Shown in pieces: positions 45,601 through 58,855 of a DNA stretch of 64,000 nt. Made by a program: the position numbers and the translations under genes. This stretch comes from Micropterus salmoides (taxonomy: Eukaryota > Chordata > Actinopteri > Centrarchiformes > Centrarchidae), in NCBI RefSeq assembly GCF_014851395.1, contig NW_024040817.1, forward strand, positions 19,122,519 through 19,186,518, written 5' to 3'. The stretch's first letter is position 1; each line of letters begins with the position of its first letter. The notes under the pieces were generated by a model. The model ran no database searches. It was not told the DNA's origin and saw nothing but the letters and a program-made list of their open reading frames with translations.

Positions 45601-48600
45601 ACCGTAACCTTTGTTGAGGTCTGCAGCGCTTGCATTTACAGCAGCCACATACAGTGCACAGCTTTGTGTAGTGACCTGTGCTGCAACAAAGAAGAAGAGA
45701 AGATGTGAGGTAAGGGGAAGAGGAGCGAGAGGAGGAGGAGCGGTGGTCTACAGCTGGTGCCGTAAGCGCACACTTCCCCCTCACGCAGCACTCTGTTTCT
45801 TGATGACTCCTGCATTTGGGGTATTTTTGCAGGCAATCTTTTCTTATTTTGCAGGTAGATGCAGATTTGTTTTTGCCAGGATGGGTCTCAGGTGTGGGTA
45901 AAAGAAAAGGTTGGGAAAACGGGAGCGGGGGCTTTTGATATGGATCCTCCAAGGGTTTCTTCAAAATGCTGACTCTCTTTCTATGTCGATAAAATAGCTC
46001 TCATAATACATGGCCAGGTTTGAGTGTGGCCCCCCACTCCGCACAGAAAACTTACAGCTATAGTGCAACCATCACCGGCAGTGGTAGAGTGCAACTGGCA
46101 CAGCTCACTGAAAGATATCATACCTTCCTTGAGATGTAAAAACACAGCGATTATTGGAGGGACAGGAAGTGTCATATGTGCCCCAAAATGCTTACATAGC
46201 TAGTCCAAATATTTTTGCAAGTCAGCGAAGGTGGATCCCTGAGACTCTCCAATGGCAAGGTTTAATCTGTGACTTAAAAATGACTGTTATGCTGACACGA
46301 ATACTAGGTGGGCCAACCAGCGTGAGCCACTGCAGGGGCAAGTCTGATTCGTCACCAGATTAGACTACCTGCCCGCTAAGTGAACAAAACACACAAGCTA
46401 CTGTGCGTGCATTCAATCATTCTCACAGAGAAATGCCCTGCGTAAACATTATACAGGTTCAAAAATATAACAGCTGAAATGCCACAAAAAATGATGATGA
46501 TGACAAAAGATGAAATAGTTATAAATACTAAGTTTGTTCGAACCATTTATTTAATAAAGTAGGAGCTTCATCCAAGACTGCAAACGTGCAGAAATGGTGT
46601 GTTTTGTGCAGTATTGGATTTGTGCACGAGGACAGTCACAGTAGAGAGAGCACAGATATCAGGCATTTGTTTTCCCATCGTCCTCTGTTGTTCTTCTCCT
46701 CTTGCTCCCTCTACCTATCCCTCCGTACATAAACAGAACACCGTACACATTTATTCAGGCAGCCAGGCACTGATAAACCACATGTATCTCTCAAAAGTGA
46801 AGTCTCAGCACTAAGGTCTTCTGCAGAATTCTGAGTTTCACAGACATCAATCATGAACCTCGCTAAGATGCTGCATGCGTATGTGTGTGTGTTTGTGTGT
46901 GTGTTAACACAGTGAGGCACCTGCTTTTTACACACCTGCACCTGCATCTATAGGAACTCCCACTCTTCTATTGTCTGCAGGAGAGCAGCTGAGGTTAGAG
47001 TAATGTGCTGAGTCAAGTGCAAACTCAAGGAAACATCATATAATACCCTATCAGTGGTGTAACAGTATCAAACAATAATATATCATGCTGAATCCCAAGA
47101 CCAGAAAAAAATCTACCTGCTGTACATCAGCAAAGAAGAAACCTTCAGTCAACACAGGTTCTACCAGGTGACTATGTAATTTTAAATTATTGCAATAAGA
47201 GTCTACTAACCTACAATGGTAAAATCCGCAAGATCTGCCTCCCTCCAAGGTGAAAAACAGAGACATTTTAAGGAAGTAAAAGAGCTCCTGCACTGCTGTC
47301 AAGACACAAAATTCTGGATGCAAGCCTTAGGACTCCACATGGATACAAAACACCCAACGACCCAGTCGCTGCCAAAGACAGCACCTTCTTCCAGATCAGA
47401 ACTGTACGGCTGACAGATAAGTACTCTATGTTAACTTGCCTAAGGTTAATCATAATATGGATAGATTGTGACAATGATGGTTTGGGTTGTAAAACAATAT
47501 CAAAACCAAACCTGATGTTTATATGTAAACTCTGCTTTTATAATTATTATTAATACCAGATGCCAAATTCCTCATCATACATTTCACATTTTTGTCCGGC
47601 TTTCTCTCTTTGTTTGAAATAATAGAGGTTTTAATCTAGGTCATTTATAATAGAGATGGCCAGCATTGCTTTCTTTTTTGACACTCTAAATGATAAATAA
47701 GATTCATTATAAAATGTGCCTCTGGAGCTGTAAGAAAAGTTAAGTCTATTAAGGTTAGGTGTGAGGTTGTAAAGCTCATTTAGGGGTTAGATGAGGACAT
47801 ACTCCCAGTTGGGAGCCAACGCATATATATTATGCAAAAAGTCTGATTTTGTTTGTTTTTCTTATATATGTGTTTTTTTACATTATTGACGACCTTCTAT
47901 GTATCTCACTTACTTACTTATTCCCATCAACTGACTGGTTATGACTGCTACTGGTAATCTAAGACCTCCACCACCTTCACAGTGATTTAATTAGATAGTG
48001 TATTTACATATCTCAAACCTTTAAGCCAGATATTATATATCTATAAAAAAACACTAACGTGACGTGCCATATGGTTTGTTACACCGAACCATTTGAGCTT
48101 AATTAGAAAATGTGTGGCTTTTTAGGGACTCTAGTGAAAACGTATGCTCTTAAAACATTTATGTATAGTATTATACAGACAGGAAACATGAGAAGCAAGA
48201 CTACAACTCGGTCATCGTATGAAACCAAACAGGACTGTGTGATTATGTAGTATGCATCTTAACAACTAGGCCACCAGGATGCCCAACACACCTTTTATTT
48301 CCAGGCACGTTCCCACTTCTCTCAAGAGCTTCACTGAGTGCATGTGGAAACCACACGGAAGGCGTCACGCTAGCATGAGAAATGCTGTGAGGGAACAGCG
48401 CTGACATCAGGGACCAGAAAGAGTCTATATAATCCGCTTTCATCAAGCCTCTCTGGAGACCAGCCTGGCCCCAACACCAGATGTTTGCTAGCAATTGTAG
48501 TTTTTTTCTGCTACCATCAGTGAAAAACTACACAGTTACTGTGTGAGTGTGTGTGTGTGTGTGTGTGTATATGTGCATGCTTGGGGGAGGTTGTGCACGT

Positions 48601-51600
48601 ATGTGTTTGCATCCAAGATATTGTTCGTAACCATGATTAATTACTAATTATCATAATTGTGGTATAGGTTAACCAACAGAGTATTTCTTCACACACACTG
48701 TTTACATGTACAGTGTTGTTGCCTTTCTTCATGACTGTAAGCTGAAGAAGGCCGTGACCATTCAATTAAAGTGCCTACGCATATATTGTGCAAGGACATC
48801 CACCACTGATATACTACTACTACTAACATTACATCAAAGCTTATAGTCGATTACAGGAAGAGATGACACAATGGCAGCAAAGAGTATCAGCAATGCTTTT
48901 AATTAATTGTTACAATTGTCCTTGTCTTACAACAATATAGTTTGCCTCTGTACAGTCATAATGTACTGTGATCCATCTGTATGGTAATTGTGTATAAAGA
49001 GTGTGCCTGCAATAGGCCATCCTATCACGCCACCTTGCACATGACCTGCCTGAATAAGCAGGGCTTCCTGAGTGACAAGGTCATACGGGGGGAACTAACC
49101 CTGCCTGCAGGAGGGTTCAGTTACCTCTCCTAAGTGAAAATTTCTACTACTTCTTCTTTGGAGCAGCACGTTCACCATTAATGCGGCCTGTAAATACCAT
49201 GAGAGGGGCCTGTGGTTGAAAACACTTGCATAGTTTGTTAATCTGACCAAAGTGACCTTATTCTATCAATGACCAGAGGCACAGCAGCTCCACCTTACAC
49301 CTTACGGAGCCTTGTTACCCGGAAACACAAGCTGACCAATTCATATTTGAATACACTTGAACCCTTTAATGGTACCCTCTATTATTTGGCAGAGCACATT
49401 TTGAAAAGTGTTATATTTAACTCAACCTGATTGCACCATCTTGAGCACTTAAGTATGTTAGGTACAAAAAAATACACGAGACCTTTTCAGGAGGCAGAAC
49501 CATCATTCTTGGTTTGTGGCTTGTTTATGGAGGATTTTAATGCAGGTCGATTGCAAAGAGCTAATTGGACATAGTCATGTGAATCCAAATCCCAAGAAAA
49601 GGCTGGTGACTTTGTGATAACATTTTCTACTAATTGGTAAAGATGTCCATTGCTGTAATGGTAAAGATGCAGACAATGTTTTAACCAAGCAGGTAACACT
49701 TTAACCTCCGCATTTAGCAACACTTTACAAACATGTATTAAATGGCTAATAACAAAAAATAAAAAGACATTTTAAGTGTTAGTAATGTATAGTATTTGTA
49801 AATAACTTGCAATTGCAACTGCTTCTATGAAGACATATTACATATTACTATTATTACTGTAAACTGTTTACTTAATCATTTGATATTTATACACCTGCAT
49901 CCACCACAGGAGGAGTAATAGTTCTTAGGATATACATTAATTAACACTTATATTACTGCATTATAGTATGTTAGATTTTATTAAAGGTTAATATATACTG
50001 CGTATAAATGCTAAATAGGATGGTTAAAGTAATGTAACATTTCTGATAATAAAATACTGTGAATACAATAATGTTATTTCATTGATCATTTATTAAAAAA
50101 TATTATATCAGTATCATTTACCTGATGTTTGCAATGAAAATAAATTCACTGATGAGGTATATCCAGGGTGAAACTTATAGTATCGGTAATAATGAATTAT
50201 CAAAGATTAATTTAAGCACAATAACTCAGTTTTTTTGTTATACTTATTACTGTAGATGGACATGTTGGTAGAGGCTCAGTTGAGGGAAGAAAAGTTATTG
50301 TTAGTGCCCAAAGGAACTAAAAATTATTTTTCCATTGCTTTTACTGGGTAGGACCATTACAGGGTTAAAGAAGGACCACCATATGTGTACAGCAAACGAT
50401 CTCTACTGTAGGTATGACTAATGTACTGTTGATGGGAGGTCTCACCTGACAGCCCGTATGAGTGTCTTTACTGCTGGGATTACGTCCTCCATGGCCACGT
50501 CACAATATGGTTTGTCTTCCACGCTGTCCTCCCCAACCCCCTCCACTGAGCCAAAACAGAGGAAGATATATTATTATGCAGAAATGATCCTTTTGAGTGT
50601 GAGTGAAAAGTGTTTGGATATGTGTGAGTTGCCTACCATCAGCGGGTGGACGTGGTTTGAGGCGAAGGGAGGTGCGAAAGCGTGTGCGGTCATTGAAGCT
50701 CCAGCTCTTCTGGACCTTCCCCGGGCTGGTGGCTTCAGGGACATTCTCCTGGCTGGGAGAGTGGCGGACGTTGGAGCCCGGGGGCAGCGGCGATGCCTTG
50801 TTCCGAATGTTTTGGGATGATCGGGAATTGTTCATCCTGATCCGATCCCGGAAGCCCATTTTACCGCTGACAATGAAGATAAAAAAGTCAAATATCTGCA
50901 CGCACAGTATTCCCTTTGGATCATGACGGGGTTTTTCTCAATCATCACAATGTCCATGCCTTTGACCTTAATGGAAAGCTAAGCTGTGTTATCCGGGGAG
51001 TTTAGGGCAGCAGCAGAAGGGCAGCCTGAGTTTGTTAGAAAAGAGTTTGTTAGTAATAGTGAATTAACACAGAAAATATGGCCTCTGACTTTTGTAACAA
51101 TCATCACAGAGACTCCCCAACAAACAGACAAAACAGGGACATAAACAGACATTTACATTTTGTCTCAGGCAAGGACAGACTAGCTGACTTATCACGGCGG
51201 CAGACTGACCGCAGGGACCCACTCAATATTGCTAAAAACTGATTCTGCCCTGAGGATTTGCTCTTTTAATGTGCCTATCATAGCACCTGATTCAGCGAAA
51301 TCAAGACTGAAACCTGATTCAAGACTTGCAGTAGTGCTGGGACGGCAGAAAATGTTCCACCCACCATCAGAATAAAGACACGCTTCCTTAATCCCTTCAA
51401 CGGAGTGAATAAGCATCAAAATATTGGCTTCAAAGTACTCTATACAACTCACCACAACCCAAGGCAGGCCAGTATGTGAGGCCATCTATTTACAGGAGGA
51501 AAGCCATTTGGCGGCCATTCTCTCCGACAGACTGACTCCTAACGCTGCTGTGATAGCATGCTCTTGAGACCACTGCTTCTCTGTAGCCACTTACATGTTA

Positions 51601-53682
51601 CATACTGTCACGGATCCATGAGGAAATGCAAACATCATGCACCACAGAGCAATTCCAGCCCCAGTTCACTCTTTTACTATTTTTTTTTTGGAACGATGAT
51701 ATACTCTTTGTTGTGCGTGTGTTATGGCCGGCCATTTAAATTAAAATTTAAATAGTTAAGGGATGTTGGTGTAAACAGCATTTCATACAAGGAAGCTGAA
51801 ATGCTTCAGGTAGAGTGAAGAGAATGGGGAAAATAGAGTGAAAGGCCTTTGCATGCTGTCGGGAAGGGAAGTAAATGATTTGGATGCATCCAGGACCATA
51901 AACTTCACTGAATCGTTCCAAAACATTGGAAGAATATCGCATGCAAACAGAAACATTTTAGCACTTAAAAACCTTTTAAAAACACACTGATTTTGTACAA
52001 AGGTTTTATGACTAATCGGAAAAAGGAAAGCATGCTGAATCATTTAAACCTTTTCTCCAAGAAGATGCTTTAAATAAGCCAAGCAAACTGAATTGAAAAC
52101 AAGTCAAGAGCAGGTCAATTCTTTTGACTTCAGCTCCAATTTTGGAAAAGTTGTCACTTATTTTTGAGTGGATATTTTATCTCCTCATTTCATCAGAGAC
52201 GTCTGATGAAAGATTTTAGATGTCAACTAAAAAAGCATTTTCGTCATATTGTCATAAACCATCAAGGACTGTTGTGTTTTCAACATATGGCTTATCATGA
52301 TGTCCAAGCCAAACGAGCAAAATCAGCCCCAGTTTCTCAAGCACATAAGACTGAGCTGGAAACAAGAGCATGTCTTGTCAGTGAAGAATTCACTCAAGCA
52401 TTTGTGGACCAGAGTATAGTGCCTGTTTAAGTATTTAATTGGTGCAGGATATGGTTGAAAATAAGACAAATATCTGCTTCGACAGGGTATTTAATTTATC
52501 TAATTCTTCTTTATGAAACTCACAAGCTGTGAATGGTTTGATGCTTTAACATGCTTAAACATTTAGCAGGCTGCCGCACCAGTTCACAAATTTTTGAGTG
52601 TTTCAGGCAAGGTGTGCAAGGTGTGTGAGTTAAACGAGGAGAAGGAGTGATGTTATTGATCAGATGACGTTCTAGCGTGCCCCGTGCACAGGCTTGTTGC
52701 CATGGATACCTCTGCTTGCGGCCAGCGTGAATCCGGAAGAGACCCCGTTTTTTAGAAAGGAGCTGACTGAGGAGACACACAAGGCAGAGGGAGAGAGGGT
52801 GAGGGGAAGAGAGGAGTGGAAGAAGGGACGGGTGGGGTGAGGGAGGACGAGAAGTTCTGGGACACAACCTGGGTACATGGTGAACCCGTGAAAAACCATG
52901 GAGAGAGGTTGAGACGGCGGGGGAGGGTGAGGTGTGACATCTCAATAGTCCAAATAGCCCTTTCCTTTCCTGATCTTGTTGCCTTACCTGGAAAGCTGGA
53001 AAACATACTTCTGAGAGGCAGTTTTGGATTATAGAGACGCACTCAGTGAGAAGTGAGGAGGTCGGTTTGAAGGATCATGCAAAGGTAGTAGGTAATGTTT
53101 CACCTGAGTATATTCATCAAGACAGCCCTTAAACATCATGGTGTGACAGCAGCTCCTCAAATCGAAGACATTTCTACCAGCAAAACTTGAATTATCCAGT
53201 AATTCATTCACTAATGTGCTTCTGTCATCTAATGCATGCAATACCATGAGTCCCTTTATTGCCCTGCCATTTGTTTAAGGTTTATGTTGAATCGAATACA
53301 ACAAATCCGTTCTAACTGTGAATACCCTCTAATGAACAAGCACAGCTCTTGACTTGAAGAACAAACCTGCATGGAACTTCTGCCTTCCTGAGAACGGATG
53401 AAGGATGGAGGATGGGTGGCATGGAAAAGATACGATGGAAATAAAGGGAAAGAAAGAGGAAGACAGGAAGAGGCAACCAGTAAGTGAACAGCAGGAGGCA
53501 GTGGAGATGAGCTAGAGTATGAGCTAAGCAGACAAAGATGCAGAGAAGAAGGGGGGGCCTGCAACACAGTGGTCTCAGATCAGCATTAGTGAAACATTGT
53601 TAGATACACAACACACCCATGCAGAGCGCCAGAAGCAGTCAACCCTGATTTTCTTCTATAGGTCCCTGTTGGTACTGTTGTC

Positions 53683-53724
<42 letters not shown>

Positions 53725-56700
53725 GGTGTGAGCATGAGTGTAGGTAGAAATTGGGCCACCTGTCTGGATGCACTGTGAGGCTGTGAGAGGTAGCGGGGTG
53801 CGTACCTGTCCCCAGACAGGTAGGGGGCGCTGTAGGGCCGAAGCCCAGACAGCAGCGTGTGGTAGGAGTTGTGGAGAACCTTCTTGGTGTTACGCTGTCG
53901 CTGGAGGTGACTGAACAGTAGCGTCAGTTCTCTGACACGCCACGTGCACAAATAAACAAACAACAACAAAAATAGAAAATGACAAATGATCAAAAAAATA
54001 ACAAAATATGAACAACTGACAAAAAGGCCAAACTTATGGTCCAAATGCTCAAAAGAAGAGGGATTATTGAGAGAAACGATATGTGAGCATTTTAATTTAA
54101 GATATTGCAAAATGAAAGTTTTGGCTTGATGACATTTCTATTTGTGTTTCTCATGCTCCCCTCCTTTTAAGCAAATACAAATTAGTCAAATTAATACGTA
54201 AATGCAAAGTATAAGAAACCACTGCGTAGGACAAAATTGAATAGTGGTGGCAGAAGCATTTGAAAAGGTTGGGCCCAAATTTAATTTAAATTATTCATTT
54301 TAAAATGAGAGTAAGCACCATTCCTTTTTGCTTAAACCACCACAGACCTTAACTGAAAAGGGTTCTTGATGGACAAAAAGTAGCATTTGTGATACAGTAT
54401 GTGCTGTGTTTTAGCATGATAATACAAATGTATGGGCAGGGACTACACAAATATAAAACTAAATACTGTACACAACTCACTATTTTGTGACACAACTCTC
54501 AAATCTCTGTCTGCATTTCTTACAAACAAATGACCAAAGACAACCACAGATTTCTGATAGCTGAATCTACGTAGCCTGATGGGAATTCCTACCTGAATGA
54601 AGGCAACATGCTGTCATAGAAGTACCATGTAGCTGTTAGATAGGAGTGCTTAGCATCTGTAGAGTAGAGACGCCACGCAGCCTAAAGAAAGACACAAATG
54701 CACAACACCGAAACACAAAGTGAGAGTTAACCTGACTCTGCACTTGAATGTGAATGTATTAAACAGCCTAAACGCCTTTCACTGTGGCCATTACCTGTAT
54801 CAGGTTGGCAGCAGGCATCCTCCTCTTCTCAAAATGCTTCTGCCGGTGCTGCTCCTGAACCTTCAAAGCAAAGCCCGAGCCCAGAATTCCCTGAGGGTCA
54901 GAGGTCAAATCAAAGTCAGGAGTGCAACTAACAGCGGGAGAGAAGACCCACTAAATTTAGTTAGTGCTCACAAATTCAAAAATAGGCACTGGGTGTACTA
55001 CGTGTAGCCTATGTATATACATAACTGTGTATATTGTTTGATTTTACTTAATTTATGTTATACGTTACCATATTCTAATATACTTTTAATTATCTGTTAA
55101 ATTTCTCTGTATAGCTTGAAGTGACTACAAACCTTATTTTTCTTTATACAACGTTATTTCAAGGCTTTGTTACCTTAAAATATATAAATATATAGATGTG
55201 AATATATATGAGACTTACAGCAGGCAGGGCAAAGAAGGAGACTCCCAGAAGAGCGAAGCCGGCAGCTAGGAGCCGTCCCTGCCAGGTGCGAGGGGTCTTA
55301 TCACCATAGCCAATAGTGGTTAGAGTTATCTGAGGGGGTGAAAAAGTATAGATGATCTCATACACACAACATGATAACAAAATGTAAACTGCAATGGGCT
55401 GACACACTGCACTGAGACACAAGACCTGCTTTCTCTTAGGAGTGTTTACTTTAAAAGCTAGGGGCTCCAACAGGTTTAGTGAATGGTATTAAAAAAATAT
55501 TACATTAGTTATCAGAAGGAGATCACATAGAATATCATAAATGTGTGTGATTTGGTTAAAGAGAGTTCAGAGGTACAGTAGTCTGGGGGGATCAAATTAC
55601 ATATCACGATCCCATAGGCATCCAGGAAATGAGCAAAACTAAACAAGTAAACGGGGGTTGAGGGAACAAACTTTGTCTGAGTGGAGGCCAACATTCTCAG
55701 ACTTTGAAATCTGTTCCATATCTAAAAACCTAGAACGCCAGTTAAAGTTATTCACAGAACATACACTACTCCCTAGAAAACTAGAACACTGATTTACACC
55801 TGTCATTTGTGTCATATTAATTCTATAGGAATCTTTGTTAACTTGAGTGTCCACATGTCATCAATCTTTTTAGGAATTGTGTTACTTTAAATAAGCATTA
55901 GCTGATCTCGTTAAAAAAATTCTTTACTCCTACTCCTTGACCTGTCACTCCTTCATGATTCTCATATCAATCTGAAGTTTAAGCAATTTATGGATTTGCT
56001 GCTGCTCAGAAAACAATCTTTGGGCGTTCCCTGGTTTCTTAAAATCCTAGGTTACTGCTGATATCTATGTGTAATTACTTTGGTATATATTATTCTGCTG
56101 AATATATACGTTTGTAGTAAATCTGGAAAGCTTGACAACAAGAACTGAACAACACTCTACTGTGACGCATGGCAATACCCCTGAACGGACATCATAAACC
56201 TTATATCTCAAAACTGAAAAACAAACACTTTCCCAAAGGTCTTTTGCCTATTATGCACCTCTTTATGTTTGCATTGCCCATTACCCTCTTGTTTTATATC
56301 TATGAGAATATTTTGATGACAAAGTAAAATATTATTTCTTCAGCCACAGTGATCCTGTGTGCCTGTGTGAATTGTGTAGTACTCACAGTCCCCCACCAGA
56401 GGGAGTCTGCATAGGTGTTGAAGTCTGAGTTGATGTCTTTCTCTGCCAGGTAGACCAGGAAAGAGGCAAAGATAAGGACCAGGAAACCTATGTACCAGGC
56501 TGTAATCAACTCCTGAGAGAGAAACAGGAGAGGATGTATCAATCACACCTGTCAGCAGCAGCAGCAACAGCATCTTCTCCATCATAGTCCCTGCTGTCAT
56601 TACCATTTCACTTTCATCATTATTCCCATCATTATCACATTTGGCTTTAACTTTGACTTGGCTGCACGGTTCTGTTTAGATAGCTGATGCATCAGTTAAT

Positions 56701-58786
56701 CATCATCATCACTGTGTTCTGCAGATAACCGGTGGGTGTCAGGTGTTTAGGTCAGCACAAACTAATTGCCAAAAATGAGCAGCTCGAGGGGAGTTCGGTG
56801 TTTTTAGGGTAGTGAATGTGATCAAGTAACAACTGGTCATCAGAAGACTCACCACATATGCCTCAACACTGAGAGTTTTCAAGTTATTTATCTGACTAGT
56901 AACCATCACGACCATCATCACCAGCCTTTTAATAGTTGTTTCCTAACTCAACCTCTATCCTGCTCATTTAATAATCCGTATATGGCTACCATGCATTTGT
57001 ATCCTTTTAATTTCCAATGTCTGCACAACTAACCGATGTCTATGAATTATTCTTAAATATAAAGCTGAGCATGTGTAAAAAGAGGACTATATTTAGCATT
57101 CCCACCTTGCTGTGAGCGTAAACCACTGAGCCCAATAGTTTCCAGGTGCCTCCCCTTCGGTCCATACGAACCATACGCAAGATCTGCAGGAAACGCATGC
57201 TGCGCAGTGCTGACGTGGCAAAGATGTTGCCCTGCGTCCCTGCTGCTATCACTGCCAATGATGCCACAAATACTATGAAGTCTATGGTGAAGACGTCCAC
57301 AGAGAAAAAACACAGAGAAAAGAGGTGAAGACAAGTCTGTATGAGGTTATAAGATTTAACAAATTTTCACACGTAGGACTTTGACATAGGACTTTGACGT
57401 AGGACTTTGACGTAGGACTTTGACTCGGGTTGGTGTCCTCTTCACACACACATACAAACCTATGACACAGAAGGGCTTCCTGGCAAATCTCAGCCGTCCC
57501 TGCCATCCACGGTATCTGCAGCAACAGCCAGCCGCCCAGATCCTGATGAAGTACTCCAACCCAAACACCACAATCATGACAAACTCCTACAAACCACACA
57601 CAAGTAAAGGTCAGTGACATGCAGTAGTCAAGCTCAGTGTTTCACAGATTACCCAAACAAATGTATTCCCCACCAATAACCTTTTATGTATTTATTGTTT
57701 TATGTTTTCAAAGTTCAGTGTCCTTCAGTTATGTGTGACATTCTGTCATCTCATAGTTTTTGCATAAAATTATGCATGTCAAAAGTGTCCCCTTAACAAA
57801 ACATCCAAGGTATTCATTTTATTTCATGCAACATACTGGTGTTTATGGATCTTAAGCTATTTAGACATATGTCATAAAAGTTAAAAAGCACATGTGTGGT
57901 GAACATCTAAGTCTGGAAGTGAATTTTCCACCCTTTACAATAACACATGAACACACCCCCCTACACTGCGGACAACTACTCATTATTTCTAAATCTGTGT
58001 GAAACACTGATAACTGATGCATATTCTTCACACGATGCTCTGTCCTCTATCTATTAAACCTTTGTTATAACATAATATTTGGTGAACAGGCTGGTAAAAT
58101 AAAGGCTGAAATGTTACAAAGCAAGAATTTTAAGTTCAACACTTAATTGATTAACTTTATATTTTATGAAAGATGAAATGAAAGGATTATAAAAGTTCTA
58201 GCATTAACAGTCATAGCCTATTAACATGCCACTTTGTCAGTCTTCCCTCTATCTCTTTGTCTTTCTTGCTTTCAGGTTTTTACTGAATGGGCAGTTTAAG
58301 ATGCACTGAACCAATCTATCATTAGAGCCAATGTTCGTGTAAGTAAAGTCCACTAATGGGTAATTGCCTGCTAATGGCCGGGTAATGGATCAAAAGAGAG
58401 AAGAGAGAGAATGTGAAAGTCAAAAGTCTGACCATTAAATAACACGTAAAGATAAGCAAGGTGGGAAGAGAGACGGGATGGAGAGAGGACAAGTCAGGTT
58501 CAGAAGGAGAAAGCAAGTGTCCATTACCTTTCACTAAAGCAGCCGACAAGAGGCAAAGGGAGATTATGGGATAGCTATTAGGATTAGTGGATCATGTCTG
58601 TGATTTCCTGCACAGTCAACAACACCTGAATCCTCCCAGCTGCTTACATGGCTGTCTGTGCACAACGTACGCAAACACGTACGGATACACTGCAGTAAGT
58701 GAGATGCTCTATGTAAAAGGACAGCGTATAAAAGTGGATGGAAGCTGAAGTAGTCATATGTGTCTGCCTTTTTATATACAGTCTAT

Positions 58787-58855
<69 letters not shown>

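Noticed and set aside
45545..45964. 139-codon Cys-rich open frame in kcnq4 intron 11 (CTVCGCCKCKRC)
   Set aside because: The Cys cluster resembles no family in order or spacing, the rest is low-complexity Ser/Pro, and it lies inside a kcnq4 intron.
46225..46260. TCCCTGAGACTCTCC, which starts like the miR-125/lin-4 mature sequence
   Set aside because: The match ends after about ten bases (the family continues CCTAACTTGTGA), and no hairpin partner is visible.
52164..52430. 88-codon open frame in the kcnq4 exon 9-10 intron
   Set aside because: No conserved motif, on the strand opposite to kcnq4, and no splice or promoter evidence.
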